A stretch of DNA of 64,000 bases, taken from assembly GCF_043497005.1 (NCBI RefSeq), contig NZ_JBIEKE010000003.1:744001-808000 (forward strand), read 5' to 3'. The first letter of the stretch is position 1. Each line of letters opens with the position of its first letter. A program made the translations under genes and the position numbers. The DNA comes from Halobacillus_A sp043497005 (GTDB lineage Bacteria > Bacillota > Bacilli > Bacillales > Halobacillaceae). Below are positions 51,907 to 61,329 of the stretch, piece by piece. Below the pieces are notes generated by a model, which saw nothing but the letters and a program-made list of their open reading frames with translations, was not told the DNA's origin and searched no databases.

Positions 51907-52617
51907 ATGCCAAAACGATATTGGTGGATCATTATCACATATGTTATCGCGCAGCTTTCTTCATTTATTGGACTGCCGATTTTGTTTCTTCTCGGTTTCG
52001 GCCGGTCAGATGCGATTGCTATCTGGTCAATCTTAAGCTTCACCATTGCTACTATTGTCATCTTACGTCTATTAAAACCTGATATGACGGAGCCTGAGTT
52101 ACGAGGCGAGCGTTCAAGCAAAGGGAAGATTGTCCTCTGGTCCATTCTCGGTGTATTTCTCGCGTTGTTTGCGCAAGGGATTGCCGCCACAATTGAGACG
52201 CAGGTTTTCGGCATACCTGCAGGATCTGAGAATACAATGGATCTTATGAACGTTGCGAGAGAATCCCCGCTGTTCATCTTATTACCCGTTGTGTTTGCAC
52301 CTATAACAGAAGAGATCATTTTTCGAAAAGTAATTTTCGGTCAAATGTATAAACGCTTTAACTTCTTACTGGCTGTCTTAGTGTCCTCTCTCGTGTTCGG
52401 GGCGTTTCACATGGATTTCAAACATATGCTGGTGTATTTTTCCATGGGTGTTGTCTTCGCTTTCTTATATGTAAGAACGAAAAGCATCATTACGCCGATC
52501 GTGGCTCATATGGCGATGAACTCGTTCGTCGTTATTTCTCAGCTTTTCTATTCAGAGGAAGATATTCGCCGCATGCAGGAGCAGCTGCAGACGATTGTCA
52601 CGGGAGGGTTGTTCTAA
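51907..52617 (+). CDS. ydiL: CPBP-family intramembrane metalloprotease YdiL
   Basis: A 236-aa membrane protein with about seven helices. The Abi/CAAX-protease motifs are present: EEIIFR (EExxxR), FGAFHMD with His, and HMAMNS. I choose the ATG at 51907, eight bases after GGAG; nearer and upstream ATGs are worse placed. Divergent from groES, exactly as ydiL in B. subtilis. Members process or protect peptides in membranes; the substrate here is unknown. Confidence 0.9.
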   Translation: MPKRYWWIIITYVIAQLSSFIGLPILFLLGFGRSDAIAIWSILSFTIATIVILRLLKPDMTEPELRGERSSKGKIVLWSILGVFLALFAQGIAATIETQVFGIPAGSENTMDLMNVARESPLFILLPVVFAPITEEIIFRKVIFGQMYKRFNFLLAVLVSSLVFGAFHMDFKHMLVYFSMGVVFAFLYVRTKSIITPIVAHMAMNSFVVISQLFYSEEDIRRMQEQLQTIVTGGLF

Positions 52618-52618
52618 T

Positions 52619-52831
52619 ATGAGAGCTTCTCCCCTTACGATGGCGGCCATCTACTTTTTCATGGGGGTCGCCTTTACGTATATCGCAGCCAGCATGGAAT
52701 CGGAAACGCTTTGGAGCTTTCCAACGCTGCTGCCGATCATTATTGCTACGTTTAATTTCGCGGTAACGATCCGTTTAATTAATATTCACCTTAAGATTAA
52801 ACAATCAAAGAACGATAAAAAGAATAAATAG
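52619..52831 (+). CDS. ydiK: YdiK-like small membrane protein (DUF4305)
   Basis: A 70-aa protein with two membrane helices (MAAIYFFMGVAFTYIAASM; LLPIIIATFNFAVTIRLI) and a lysine-rich tail. It begins one base after the ydiL stop. Position and size match ydiK of B. subtilis, which also lies beside ydiL and groES. Function unknown. Confidence 0.85.
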   Translation: MRASPLTMAAIYFFMGVAFTYIAASMESETLWSFPTLLPIIIATFNFAVTIRLINIHLKIKQSKNDKKNK

Positions 52832-52848
52832 TTCTGGAGGTGAGAGCT

Positions 52849-53382
52849 GTGAAAGCCATTCTGCACAGTCACCGTGTTCATCTGGGTCCTGTGAGCGATG
52901 AGCATCTTGAGCAAATTTCAACGTGGTTTAATCATTCGTTGTTCCTGCGCCGCTTCGATGCTGCAGCTGCACAGCCGCGTTCGTACGATTCTTTAAAAGA
53001 ATGGCGCGATGATGCCAATAAGAATGACAGCCATTTTCTATTTTCCATCTGTGATGGAGATACGCTGATCGGCTACGTAGAGCTTGACGGAATTCTGTGG
53101 AACCAGCGTAACGGCTGGATTTCGATTGCGATTGGTGATGCCGATTATCAAGAAAAAGGCTACGGTACAGAAGCCATGGAGCTGTTAATCAACTACGCCT
53201 TCCAAGAATTAAACCTTCATCGATTGCAGCTTACTGTTTTTGATTACAACGAACCGGCCTTAAGGCTGTATGAAAAACTTGGTTTTACTTACGAGGGAGC
53301 TCAACGAGAATTTATCCTCCGCGACGGTAAAGCTTATGATATGTTGATGTACGGTTTGCTCGCGCGAGAATGGAACACCTAA
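52849..53382 (+). CDS. GNAT-family N-acetyltransferase (RimJ/RimL-like)
   Basis: A 177-aa acetyltransferase. The acetyl-CoA loop is in DYQEKGYGTEAMELL (about residues 102-116), followed by RLQLTVFDYNEPALRLYEKL and GF. I choose the GTG at 52849, eight bases after GGAGG; the GTG at 52840 is too close. The operon-like spacing after ydiK suggests joint transcription. Substrate unknown. Confidence 0.87.
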   Translation: MKAILHSHRVHLGPVSDEHLEQISTWFNHSLFLRRFDAAAAQPRSYDSLKEWRDDANKNDSHFLFSICDGDTLIGYVELDGILWNQRNGWISIAIGDADYQEKGYGTEAMELLINYAFQELNLHRLQLTVFDYNEPALRLYEKLGFTYEGAQREFILRDGKAYDMLMYGLLAREWNT

Positions 53383-53384
53383 CG

Positions 53385-53425
53385 AAAAAATGTTGAAGAG
53401 TCACTATAGCTCTTCAGCATTTTTT
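53385..53425. terminator. Bidirectional terminator between GNAT and MFS genes
   Basis: AAAAAATGTTGAAGAG / CTCTTCAGCATTTTTTT, with A- and T-runs at both sides, serves both convergent genes. Confidence 0.8.
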
Positions 53426-54834
53426 TATGCCTTCACCTTATCATCCTGTACACCTTTTAATAAGAAAGAAAACGGCAGAGCGATAAGTAATACAGCTGCT
53501 GAAACGAGAAACGCTTCGTTTAACGTCTGCAGTGTCGCTGCCTGCATATCTATACCAGGAGCAGCCGCTACTTGAGCACGCCGTACTTCATAATAAATAG
53601 AAAAAAAGACGATGCCTAGTGACGAAGAAATCTGGCGGATGATGTTGTTCATTGCCGAGCCCTGCGCCACTAAATGTTCAGGAATCGCGTTCATGCCCGA
53701 TGTCGTTGCCGGCATATTCCCCATGCCCATGCCTAGTCCGCGCACAGTGTTAAGTAATAGAATCAGCCAGTATGGCGTGGACACGTGCAGCATACCAAGC
53801 CCAATAGTAGCGGCAGCCATAATCGCAAGGCCTGGCGGTACAACATAGCGCGGCCCTTTTTTATCGAGCAGGCGCCCGCCAATCGACATAAAGATGCCGC
53901 TTGCCGCCGCTGCAGGTAAGAACAGCAGTCCTGTCATCACTTCATTTAGCCCGTACACGACTTGAATGAGCAGCGGCAGTAAGAAAATACCGGAAAACAG
54001 GCCGATCGACGCTGCTGACGTAACGAGAATCGAAACCGAATACGTCGGTACTTTAAAGACGGATAAGTTGAGCAGTGGATCATCGTGACGATTTTCATAG
54101 AATACAAAAGCTGTGATCGCTAATAATCCTGCCATGATCAAGGCAAGGTTCAAAGGATCGACGAGCATTGAAAGCTCACGCCCTCGCCCAAGAGCCAGCA
54201 GTACAGCACCAATTCCAAGCGTAATCATGACAAAACCAATGTAATCGAACTTCTTCTCTGGATGCGTTTCTGTCCGTTCCAAAAATCTCGTCGATAATAA
54301 AAGTCCAAGTAAGCCAAACGGAATATTAAACGCAAACAGCCACGGCCAGTCCAAAAACTGAATCATAAAACCGCCTACTGTCGGTCCGATCGCAGGGGCC
54401 ACCATCGCGGCTACCCCGTATACGCCTACGGCTAAGCCGCGTTCGTGTTTAGGAAAGGAGTTAAAGATAAGAGCCATAGCAATCGGCATCATCATACCGC
54501 CGGCCGCCCCCTGGATGGCCCGCGACATAATGACCATTCCAAGCGTTTGTGAAAGCAGCCCGGAAATAGAGCCGAGGATAAATAGACACAGTCCGGCGAT
54601 GTACACTTTCTTTTTCCCAAATCGATCACCTAAATAGCCGGTTAACGGCATCGTCATCCCCATCGATACCATAAAAATCGTTAAGATCCAGCCGACTGCC
54701 ACCGCGTTGGAATCAAACACGTCAATAAACCGCGGAAGGATCGGATTCAGCATGCTGTTATTTAAAATGACAGTAAACGTTCCAAATAATACAGATAGTA
54801 CGACTAACCATTTCGTAGGTATTTTGCTCAACAT
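53425..54834 (-). CDS. DHA2-type MFS multidrug transporter
   Basis: A 469-aa efflux protein with about fourteen helices, H+-driven. Motif A GYLGDRFGKKKVY (about residues 65-77), motif C-like GPTVGGFMIQFLDW (about 149-162). Resembles EmrB/QacA and B. subtilis LmrB/Mdr-type pumps. Alone between the ydi genes and a lipoprotein gene; no regulator is adjacent, so it may be controlled elsewhere. Substrate unknown. Confidence 0.92.
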   Translation of the reverse strand: MLSKIPTKWLVVLSVLFGTFTVILNNSMLNPILPRFIDVFDSNAVAVGWILTIFMVSMGMTMPLTGYLGDRFGKKKVYIAGLCLFILGSISGLLSQTLGMVIMSRAIQGAAGGMMMPIAMALIFNSFPKHERGLAVGVYGVAAMVAPAIGPTVGGFMIQFLDWPWLFAFNIPFGLLGLLLSTRFLERTETHPEKKFDYIGFVMITLGIGAVLLALGRGRELSMLVDPLNLALIMAGLLAITAFVFYENRHDDPLLNLSVFKVPTYSVSILVTSAASIGLFSGIFLLPLLIQVVYGLNEVMTGLLFLPAAAASGIFMSIGGRLLDKKGPRYVVPPGLAIMAAATIGLGMLHVSTPYWLILLLNTVRGLGMGMGNMPATTSGMNAIPEHLVAQGSAMNNIIRQISSSLGIVFFSIYYEVRRAQVAAAPGIDMQAATLQTLNEAFLVSAAVLLIALPFSFLLKGVQDDKVKA

Positions 54835-54984
54835 CAGATCCCCCCCTTTCTTTATAATGTCCCCTTCTTTTTATACCCTAAGTAACAACCATTTTAGCAC
54901 TTCTATCGGTCGCAAACATTCGTTATGCCTACCCTATTTACAATATGTTACAATTTCTACTATAAAAAAATAAGGGGGACGCTC

Positions 54985-55416
54985 ATGCCTAAAAGTTTGG
55001 TTATACTTTTAATATGCCTGACATTTACTTTATTAAGCGGCTGTTCTCACTCTACTGCGGATTCTGAAAATGAGAAAGATACGGTTCTTATAAAAGTCAT
55101 CAACAATAGTGATATGGAATTTCACGCCATGGAGCTGCAATTTTACCAGGATGGAGAGCTGATCGCTTCGCAAGGCAGTACATATGCAGACGGCTCCAGT
55201 ATCAGCCGTGAAGAAAATTTAGAATTCCATTTTAACGAAGAAGACTTCCCTTCAGAAGGTGACACAGTTATGGAACTTATTACAGCTGATGAAGAAAATA
55301 AAAATAGAACCATTGGCAACGAGGTAACGGTGAACTGGAAAGAAAGCAAAGAACACACCTACGAGATTCAAGGAAACTCCTTCACCACACTTTCTTTACT
55401 TGAGAAAAAAGATTGA
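54985..55416 (+). CDS. Putative lipoprotein
   Basis: A 143-aa product with a signal peptide and lipobox LLSGC (Cys20 or so), followed by a Ser/Glu-rich spacer and a small beta-rich domain (VLIKVINNSDMEFHAMELQF). I choose the ATG at 54985, which AAGGGGGA precedes. No enzymatic motifs. Likely anchored on the outer face of the membrane. Confidence 0.8.
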   Translation: MPKSLVILLICLTFTLLSGCSHSTADSENEKDTVLIKVINNSDMEFHAMELQFYQDGELIASQGSTYADGSSISREENLEFHFNEEDFPSEGDTVMELITADEENKNRTIGNEVTVNWKESKEHTYEIQGNSFTTLSLLEKKD

Positions 55417-55574
55417 CATGGAGGTGGTTGAGAATTGGGTAATGTAAGTACTCAGATTCCTCTACATGCGAAAAAAAGCTTTCATCTTTATTGATAAATT
55501 GCTTTCGAAGCATAGTAGAGTGGATATCCTTCTGAATTCTTTAAATTCCATAAGGGCACGACTTGTCTTCTATT

Positions 55575-55712
55575 ACTGAAAAGGGTTTTATGAAACGGCG
55601 ACACTCCTATGGGAGAGACGAATAAGGTGTGACCCCGGAGGGCTTATAAAGCCCGAGGAGGCACACCATTCGCCCATGGAAAGGGAGTCGTTTCATAAAA
55701 CCCTTTCCTCTA
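55575..55712. repeat. Long palindromic intergenic repeat of Bacillaceae type
   Basis: Outer arms AAAGGGTTTTATGAAACG (55580-55597) and CGTTTCATAAAACCCTTT (55689-55706) enclose GGCGACACTCCTATGGGAGA, GACCCCGGAGGGC and GAGGAGGCACACCATTCGCC. The GGCGACTCC...GAGGAGGCTCAC pattern is common between genes of Bacillaceae. It is non-coding, with no transposase. The remaining bases of the 55417-55789 gap hold nothing recognised. Confidence 0.7.
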
Positions 55713-55789
55713 GGTCCCGCCAGGAAGGATTACACTCTCAAGGTAAAAGAAAAAACGAGCTTTCTATGCATGCAAAAAGGACAACCTTA

Positions 55790-56440
55790 TCAGTTGTCCT
55801 CCTCTTCATCTAATGGATAATGTTTTAAGAAATACACAAGCGCCTGCAGCTCAACAGCTAAGTCAATGTGATGAACACGCACGCTGTTTGGCACCGTAAT
55901 TCGCGCAGGAGTGAAGTTCAGCACCCCAGAAATCCCAGCTTCAACCAGCCGATCAGCAATCCCTTGCGCTGCAGAAGACGGCACCGTCAAAATCGCAACA
56001 GAAATGCCTTCCATATGCTTCTCTAAATCGTCGATGTGCTTAATCGGCACACCGCCTACTGTCTGTCCGATACGGTCATCCTTTGCATCAAAAGCGACTT
56101 CAATTTTTGTATTGTTATTTTTCATGAAATTATAGTTTAAAAAAGCAGTTCCTAAGTTTCCGACCCCAATTAAAGCGACGTTTGTCGTTTCATCCTGATC
56201 AAGCGTCTGACGGAAAAATGATAACAGATATTCAACATTATACCCATATCCTTTTTTCCCGAGGGCTCCAAAGTAAGAAAAATCACGGCGAATTGTTGCC
56301 GAGTCAACTTTAACCGCTTCACTCAGTTCCTTCGAGGAGACTCTCATCTTACCCTGGCTATGGAGATTATTAATGAATCGATAGTATAGCGGCAGCCGCT
56401 TCGCTGTAGCTTGTGGTATTTTAGCGTTTTCTGCATCCAT
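55790..56440 (-). CDS. rex: Redox-sensing repressor Rex
   Basis: A 216-aa NADH/NAD+-sensing repressor of fermentation and respiration genes. A winged helix (residues 1-80, SKELSEAVKVDSATIRRDFS) precedes a Rossmann domain (VALIGVGNLGTAFL, about 89-102), and there is a C-terminal swap helix. It lies beside moaC, as ydiH (rex) lies beside ydiG in B. subtilis. Length normal. Confidence 0.97.
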   Translation of the reverse strand: MDAENAKIPQATAKRLPLYYRFINNLHSQGKMRVSSKELSEAVKVDSATIRRDFSYFGALGKKGYGYNVEYLLSFFRQTLDQDETTNVALIGVGNLGTAFLNYNFMKNNNTKIEVAFDAKDDRIGQTVGGVPIKHIDDLEKHMEGISVAILTVPSSAAQGIADRLVEAGISGVLNFTPARITVPNSVRVHHIDLAVELQALVYFLKHYPLDEEEDN

Positions 56441-56455
56441 TGGATTAACCTCCTC

Positions 56456-56941
56456 TTACCGGCTTTCTCGATTATAATCGCCGGATTTACCTCCTGTTTT
56501 CTCTTCTAGATACGTCGGACCGATAACCATTCCTTTATCGACAGCTTTACACATATCATACACCGTTAATGCAGTTGCCGTAGCTGCGGTTAGTGCTTCC
56601 ATTTCAACCCCCGTGCTGCCTTTTGTTTTCACCGTGACGATAATATGGAGAACATATTTCTCGTTCGTCTCCCACTCAAAGGTAACATCGATCCCTTTTA
56701 ACGGAAGCGGGTGGCACATTGGAATCCAGTCGGGCGTCTTTTTTGCCGCCATAATTCCAGCGATTTGGGCAACAGAAAGGACATCGCCTTTCTCCATATC
56801 GCCGCTTGTTACTTTATGATATATCGTTTGATTTACTTCTATACTCGAATGCGCGATTGCCGTTCGTACGGAATCTTTCTTTTCCGAAATGTCGACCATC
56901 CGGGCTCGTCCTTGTTCATTGAAATGAGTAAATTCAGACAT
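56456..56941 (-). CDS. moaC: Cyclic pyranopterin monophosphate synthase MoaC
   Basis: A 161-aa enzyme of molybdenum cofactor synthesis that forms cyclic pyranopterin monophosphate. Catalytic motifs are IPMCHPLPL (about residues 76-84) and GVEMEALTAATATALTVYDM (about 114-133), with lysine in CKAVDKGM. It lies 15 bases upstream of rex on the same strand. Confidence 0.97.
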   Translation of the reverse strand: MSEFTHFNEQGRARMVDISEKKDSVRTAIAHSSIEVNQTIYHKVTSGDMEKGDVLSVAQIAGIMAAKKTPDWIPMCHPLPLKGIDVTFEWETNEKYVLHIIVTVKTKGSTGVEMEALTAATATALTVYDMCKAVDKGMVIGPTYLEEKTGGKSGDYNRESR

Positions 56942-57104
56942 GCGTGGGACTCCTTTACCATTTGTACGGTTAGTTACTCAAACACTACTCCTATTTTATC
57001 AAAAAATCAAACGAAAGTGTTAAAGCGTTCACAATCTCTTAAGTACCTCTCCTTGCTACTGTCGTCCTATATAAGATACACTTATTTCATTGAGGTGAAA
57101 CGAC

Positions 57105-59045
57105 ATGATTCTCATGCAACTAAATCAATTGACGAAACGGTTTGGCGCGGAGTTAATTTTAAAAAATATTAAGCTGGATGTACAAAAGAATGACCGCATT
57201 GCGATTGTCGGAAGAAACGGTGCCGGTAAAAGTACGTTGTTGAAAATGATGGCCGGGGACATGAGCCATGATTCCGGAGACATATTTAAACCGAAAGATG
57301 TTTCCATGGGATACCTGGCTCAAAATACAGGTCTGCAGTCCGGTGATACAATTTGGAATGAAATGTCGAAGGTGTTTGGCCATTTGCAGAAGCTTGAGAA
57401 GGAGCTTCGCCAAATGGAAGCTGATATGGCAGATCCTGACTTACTTGCCGACGAGAACAAGTACCAGCAGCTGCTTTCAAAATACGATGAAAAGCAAGAC
57501 TACTTTAAGGTCGCGGGCGGCTATCAATATGAAGCTGAGATTAAAGCCGTTTTAAATGGTCTTAACTTTCACGGTTTCGATTGGAATACGTCGATTGCGA
57601 CACTGAGCGGCGGGCAGAAAACGCGGCTTGCCCTCGGAAAACTTTTATTAACGAAACCGGATATTCTCATTTTAGATGAGCCGACCAACCACCTGGATAT
57701 TGATACGCTCTCATGGCTTGAGTCTTACTTACAGGGTTACGAAGGCGCTGTTGTCATCGTGTCGCACGACCGCTACTTCTTAGACGAAATTGTAAACACC
57801 GTATATGAAATTGCCCATCAGGGTGCTAAGAAATACCACGGCAACTACAGCGATTATTTAAAGAAAAAAGAAGAAGATTATGAGCTTGAGCTGAAGCATT
57901 ATGAGAAACAGCAGAGTGACATTAAACAAATGGAAGAGTTTATTCAAAAGAACATTGTCCGTGCCACGACAAGCAAGCGTGCGCAAAGCCGACGCAAGCA
58001 GCTGGAGAAAATGGATAAGCTTGATAAGCCAAAAACGGAGCAGCAATCAGCGAAGTTCAGCTTCCAAGTGGCGAAGAAAAGCGGAAATGACGTTTTGAAG
58101 ATTCGTGATTTAGCGTTTCGCTATGATGATCAGGACCGCTACGTGTTTGATCATCTGTCTCTAGACTTACAACGCGGTGATTCTTTCGCTTTAGTCGGTC
58201 CCAATGGTGTCGGGAAAACGACGCTTCTTAAGACGATTATCGGTGACTTAAAAGCAGCTAAAGGCAATCTTATGGTCGGGACAAATGTCCAAATCGGCTA
58301 CTATGACCAGGAACAGACGAAGCTGAATTCGAAGAAAACCGTGCTGAACGAGCTTTGGGATGAGTATCCGCATAAAAACGAAAAAGACATCCGCACGATA
58401 CTTGGAAACTTTTTGTTCACAGGAGAAGATGTGTTAAAACCTGTCTCTGCTTTAAGCGGTGGAGAAAAAGCACGATTATCGCTCGCCAAGCTGATGATGC
58501 AGGAAGCTAATTTGTTAATCCTGGACGAGCCGACCAACCATCTCGACTTAGATAGCAAAGAAGTGTTGGAATCTGCACTTGTCGATTATCCAGGAACCAT
58601 CTTATTTGTTTCCCACGACCGTTACTTCATTAATAAAATCGCCACACAAATTGTGGAGATGGAGCCGGCTGAAACGCGCGTATTCCTCGGGGATTATGAT
58701 TACTATCTTAACAAGAAACAGGAAGAACGGGAACTTCAGGAAATTGAAGAAGCCGAACGAGCTGAACAGGCCGCAGCTACGAGGCCGCAGGAACAAGAAT
58801 CAAAGAACAGCTTTCAGCAGGATAAAGCTTTAAAAAGCGAAGAACGTAAACGAAAACGCCGCATCGCTGAAATTGAGCAGGAAATTGAACAGCTTGAAGC
58901 AAAAGTGGAAGAAAATGATGCGCTCTTATGCAAGCCGGAAGTTTTTCAAGATCATGAGAAATCGCTTGATCTGACGGAAGAAAATGTGCAGTATCTAGAA
59001 AGAATGGAAGCTTTACTGGAAGAATGGGAAGCTTTAGATGAATAA
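57105..59045 (+). CDS. ydiF: ABC-F family ATPase YdiF
   Basis: A 646-aa soluble protein with two ATPase domains. Walker A GRNGAGKST and GPNGVGKTT; signatures LSGGQKTRLALGK and LSGGEKARLSLAK; Walker B motifs ILDEPTNHLD in both. A linker between them and a C-terminal coiled coil (about residues 555-646). ABC-F proteins act at the ribosome E site; this is the Uup/YdiF-type housekeeping group rather than a clear resistance factor. The position after moaC matches B. subtilis ydiG-ydiF. Confidence 0.95.
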   Translation: MILMQLNQLTKRFGAELILKNIKLDVQKNDRIAIVGRNGAGKSTLLKMMAGDMSHDSGDIFKPKDVSMGYLAQNTGLQSGDTIWNEMSKVFGHLQKLEKELRQMEADMADPDLLADENKYQQLLSKYDEKQDYFKVAGGYQYEAEIKAVLNGLNFHGFDWNTSIATLSGGQKTRLALGKLLLTKPDILILDEPTNHLDIDTLSWLESYLQGYEGAVVIVSHDRYFLDEIVNTVYEIAHQGAKKYHGNYSDYLKKKEEDYELELKHYEKQQSDIKQMEEFIQKNIVRATTSKRAQSRRKQLEKMDKLDKPKTEQQSAKFSFQVAKKSGNDVLKIRDLAFRYDDQDRYVFDHLSLDLQRGDSFALVGPNGVGKTTLLKTIIGDLKAAKGNLMVGTNVQIGYYDQEQTKLNSKKTVLNELWDEYPHKNEKDIRTILGNFLFTGEDVLKPVSALSGGEKARLSLAKLMMQEANLLILDEPTNHLDLDSKEVLESALVDYPGTILFVSHDRYFINKIATQIVEMEPAETRVFLGDYDYYLNKKQEERELQEIEEAERAEQAAATRPQEQESKNSFQQDKALKSEERKRKRRIAEIEQEIEQLEAKVEENDALLCKPEVFQDHEKSLDLTEENVQYLERMEALLEEWEALDE

Positions 59046-59116
59046 TGCAAAAGAATTGGCTCAGAGTGATCAACCTCACTCTGAGCCATTATTATGGAGC
59101 TTTTCTGATTGGAGCG

Positions 59117-61048
59117 TCATTTCATATAACGATATTCCATCAAACGATTTAAAATAGAGATTTCCTGTAATAATTCCTCTCCCACATTGGTTTCCAGCAC
59201 CTTTTTCCGCTCCAGTTCTTTGTCCACGAGTCGCTTAACTGATAGAACGTCGGTTCCATTCCTCAGCACTTCTTCTTTTGAGTTAAATTGTTTATGGGCG
59301 ACAAGCTGCATGCCATAGGAATTATATAATAACGTGTAACCGGCAATTCCTGTCGTTAATTGATATGCCTTGGAAAACCCACCGTCAATCACAATCATTT
59401 TTCCGTTTGCTTTAATGGGGTTTTCTCCATCAATTTCTTTTACCGGGGTGTGTCCATTTATAATATGGCCCTGCTCAGGATTCAGCTCAAATTCTTTCAG
59501 GATCTTACGGCACGTTTCCTCATTTTCACGTAAATGGTAATATGGATTCTTTTTCTCTTTATGGGTTTCCTTATCCTTAATGAAATACCTTTCAAACGTG
59601 GTCATGGCTCTTTTTCCAAAAAGGGATGAATATTCTCCGGTCCATAAATACCACACCATATCTGTGGCCAAATCATCTGTCTCTTCAGGGTGTGCAAAAG
59701 CGTGACGTAAATAATGTTCAAAAATATCAAGCAAGTCACGGCCGGCATAGGTTTTATTCTCAATCATCATTTCTTCCATATTTCCGTTTTCATCTAGAGG
59801 AATACACCCGTGAATTAATAAGTTTCCATTGTATTTTAAATATAGACTGCCTTTTTTCATTAAAAATTTCATATGTCTGGCGAGCTTTTCCGAATGTTGT
59901 ACAGAAAATAACAGCTTGTCAATCACTTGCTGTTCTTCCTCTAATAATTGATCCGGCTGCTCTGGATTAACCGTGGCAAAACAGCTGTTTTCCAGCGGGT
60001 ACGTTTTCCCGTTAATGGTTATTTCGTTTTTATCATAATCCACTTTTTCAAGCAAAAGCCTTTCAGACATATTAAAGTTCGGTCGTCTTTTAATGATAGG
60101 ACTTTCAAGTTTAAACTGAATCATAGCAATGGCTTGATGAATTTTCGTAATTTGCAGTCGTTCATGGTCTGATGCTTTTTGATCTGAATGAATTTTCGGC
60201 CTGAAGACAGGGTTGTCCTCATAGTATTTATCCGCCAGATTAAGAAGGGGTCTAAGGTTGATTCCATAGACGTCTTCAATGATATCCAAATTATCGTAGC
60301 GGGCGCAGATCCTGATGATATTTGCAAGACAAACCTTTGAGCCGGCAAAAGCCCCAATCCATAAGGCGTCATGATTCCCCCATTGAATATCAACGGAATG
60401 ATAATTGATAAGCGTTTCCATAATTTTATCCGGTTCGGGTCCTCGATCATAAATGTCCCCTACTACATGAAGATGGTCCATTACCAGCCTCTGTGTGGTA
60501 TAAGCAAGACCTGTGATGAGCTTATCCGCCTGATCAAGAGAAATAATCTGCTGGACAATTTTTGTGTAATACTGTTCTTTATTCGCATATTCATCTGTTT
60601 TGTATAAAAGTTCTTCTATAATATAGGCAAATTGATCAGGCAAGGCTTTACGCAATTTCGACCGTGTATATTTAGACGAAGCGTAGGAAATGAGCTTAAG
60701 CATTCGTTCAATAGTATCTTTATACCACTGGTTTAATGCCTCGTCATTATCAAAGCCATTTTTAATAATCTTCAACTTTTCTTCAGGATAATAAACCAGC
60801 GTCGCCAAATCATTGATTTCATTCTCATAGATGACTCCGTTAAAAATATCCCTGATTTTCTCTTTGACTCTTCCTGACCCATTTCTTAATACATGTTGAA
60901 AGGCTTGATACTCCCCGTGTAAATCACTGACAAAATGCTCTGTTCCCTTAGGCAGATTAAGAATGGCTTCAAGGTTAATAATTTCTGTAACTACTTTTTC
61001 TTCACAATCGTATTCCTGGGCTAGTAATTCTAAGTATTTTTTGTTCAA
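59117..61048 (-). CDS. fbp: Class III fructose-1,6-bisphosphatase
   Basis: A 643-aa gluconeogenic enzyme of the Bacillus Fbp (class III) type, closely similar along its length to the B. subtilis protein. The metallophosphatase motifs are DLHGEYQ (about residues 45-51), GDIYDRG (about 190-196), GNHD (about 215-218) and GHTP (about 530). I choose a TTG at 61048, ten bases after AAAGGAG, over upstream ATGs at 61075 and 61108 that lack ribosome sites. It stands alone. It is unrelated to the GlpX enzyme at 7822. Confidence 0.95.
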   Translation of the reverse strand: MNKKYLELLAQEYDCEEKVVTEIINLEAILNLPKGTEHFVSDLHGEYQAFQHVLRNGSGRVKEKIRDIFNGVIYENEINDLATLVYYPEEKLKIIKNGFDNDEALNQWYKDTIERMLKLISYASSKYTRSKLRKALPDQFAYIIEELLYKTDEYANKEQYYTKIVQQIISLDQADKLITGLAYTTQRLVMDHLHVVGDIYDRGPEPDKIMETLINYHSVDIQWGNHDALWIGAFAGSKVCLANIIRICARYDNLDIIEDVYGINLRPLLNLADKYYEDNPVFRPKIHSDQKASDHERLQITKIHQAIAMIQFKLESPIIKRRPNFNMSERLLLEKVDYDKNEITINGKTYPLENSCFATVNPEQPDQLLEEEQQVIDKLLFSVQHSEKLARHMKFLMKKGSLYLKYNGNLLIHGCIPLDENGNMEEMMIENKTYAGRDLLDIFEHYLRHAFAHPEETDDLATDMVWYLWTGEYSSLFGKRAMTTFERYFIKDKETHKEKKNPYYHLRENEETCRKILKEFELNPEQGHIINGHTPVKEIDGENPIKANGKMIVIDGGFSKAYQLTTGIAGYTLLYNSYGMQLVAHKQFNSKEEVLRNGTDVLSVKRLVDKELERKKVLETNVGEELLQEISILNRLMEYRYMK

Positions 61049-61284
61049 TATTATGTATCTCCTTTCCAATTTCATCATGATTTCACACTGAAATGCTGCA
61101 ATTGACAATTAAAATTGAAAGCGTCGGTAACATATTAATTATATATGATCGTAACATGTTTTCACTTTTTAGAAATAGCGCTGACAATATTCATAATTTC
61201 AAATATTGGAAGTGATAGAGTACATTTCTACGTTTTCTAACCCATTATAGCTGAGCTATTTACAGCTATTTTATCATATAAAAA

Positions 61285-61322
61285 AAGACAAGCACTCCAG
61301 TCTGCTGGAATACTTGTCTTCC
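61285..61322 (-). terminator. Terminator of the carnitine operon
   Basis: Stem AAGACAAGCACTCCAG / CTGGAATACTTGTCTT with A- and T-runs, just after the thioesterase gene. Confidence 0.75.
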
Positions 61323-61329
61323 ACTGTTC

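Noticed and set aside
57125..58796. Several 60-95 codon frames antisense or out of frame within ydiF
   Set aside because: They all lie inside one well-conserved ABC-F gene and lack ribosome sites.
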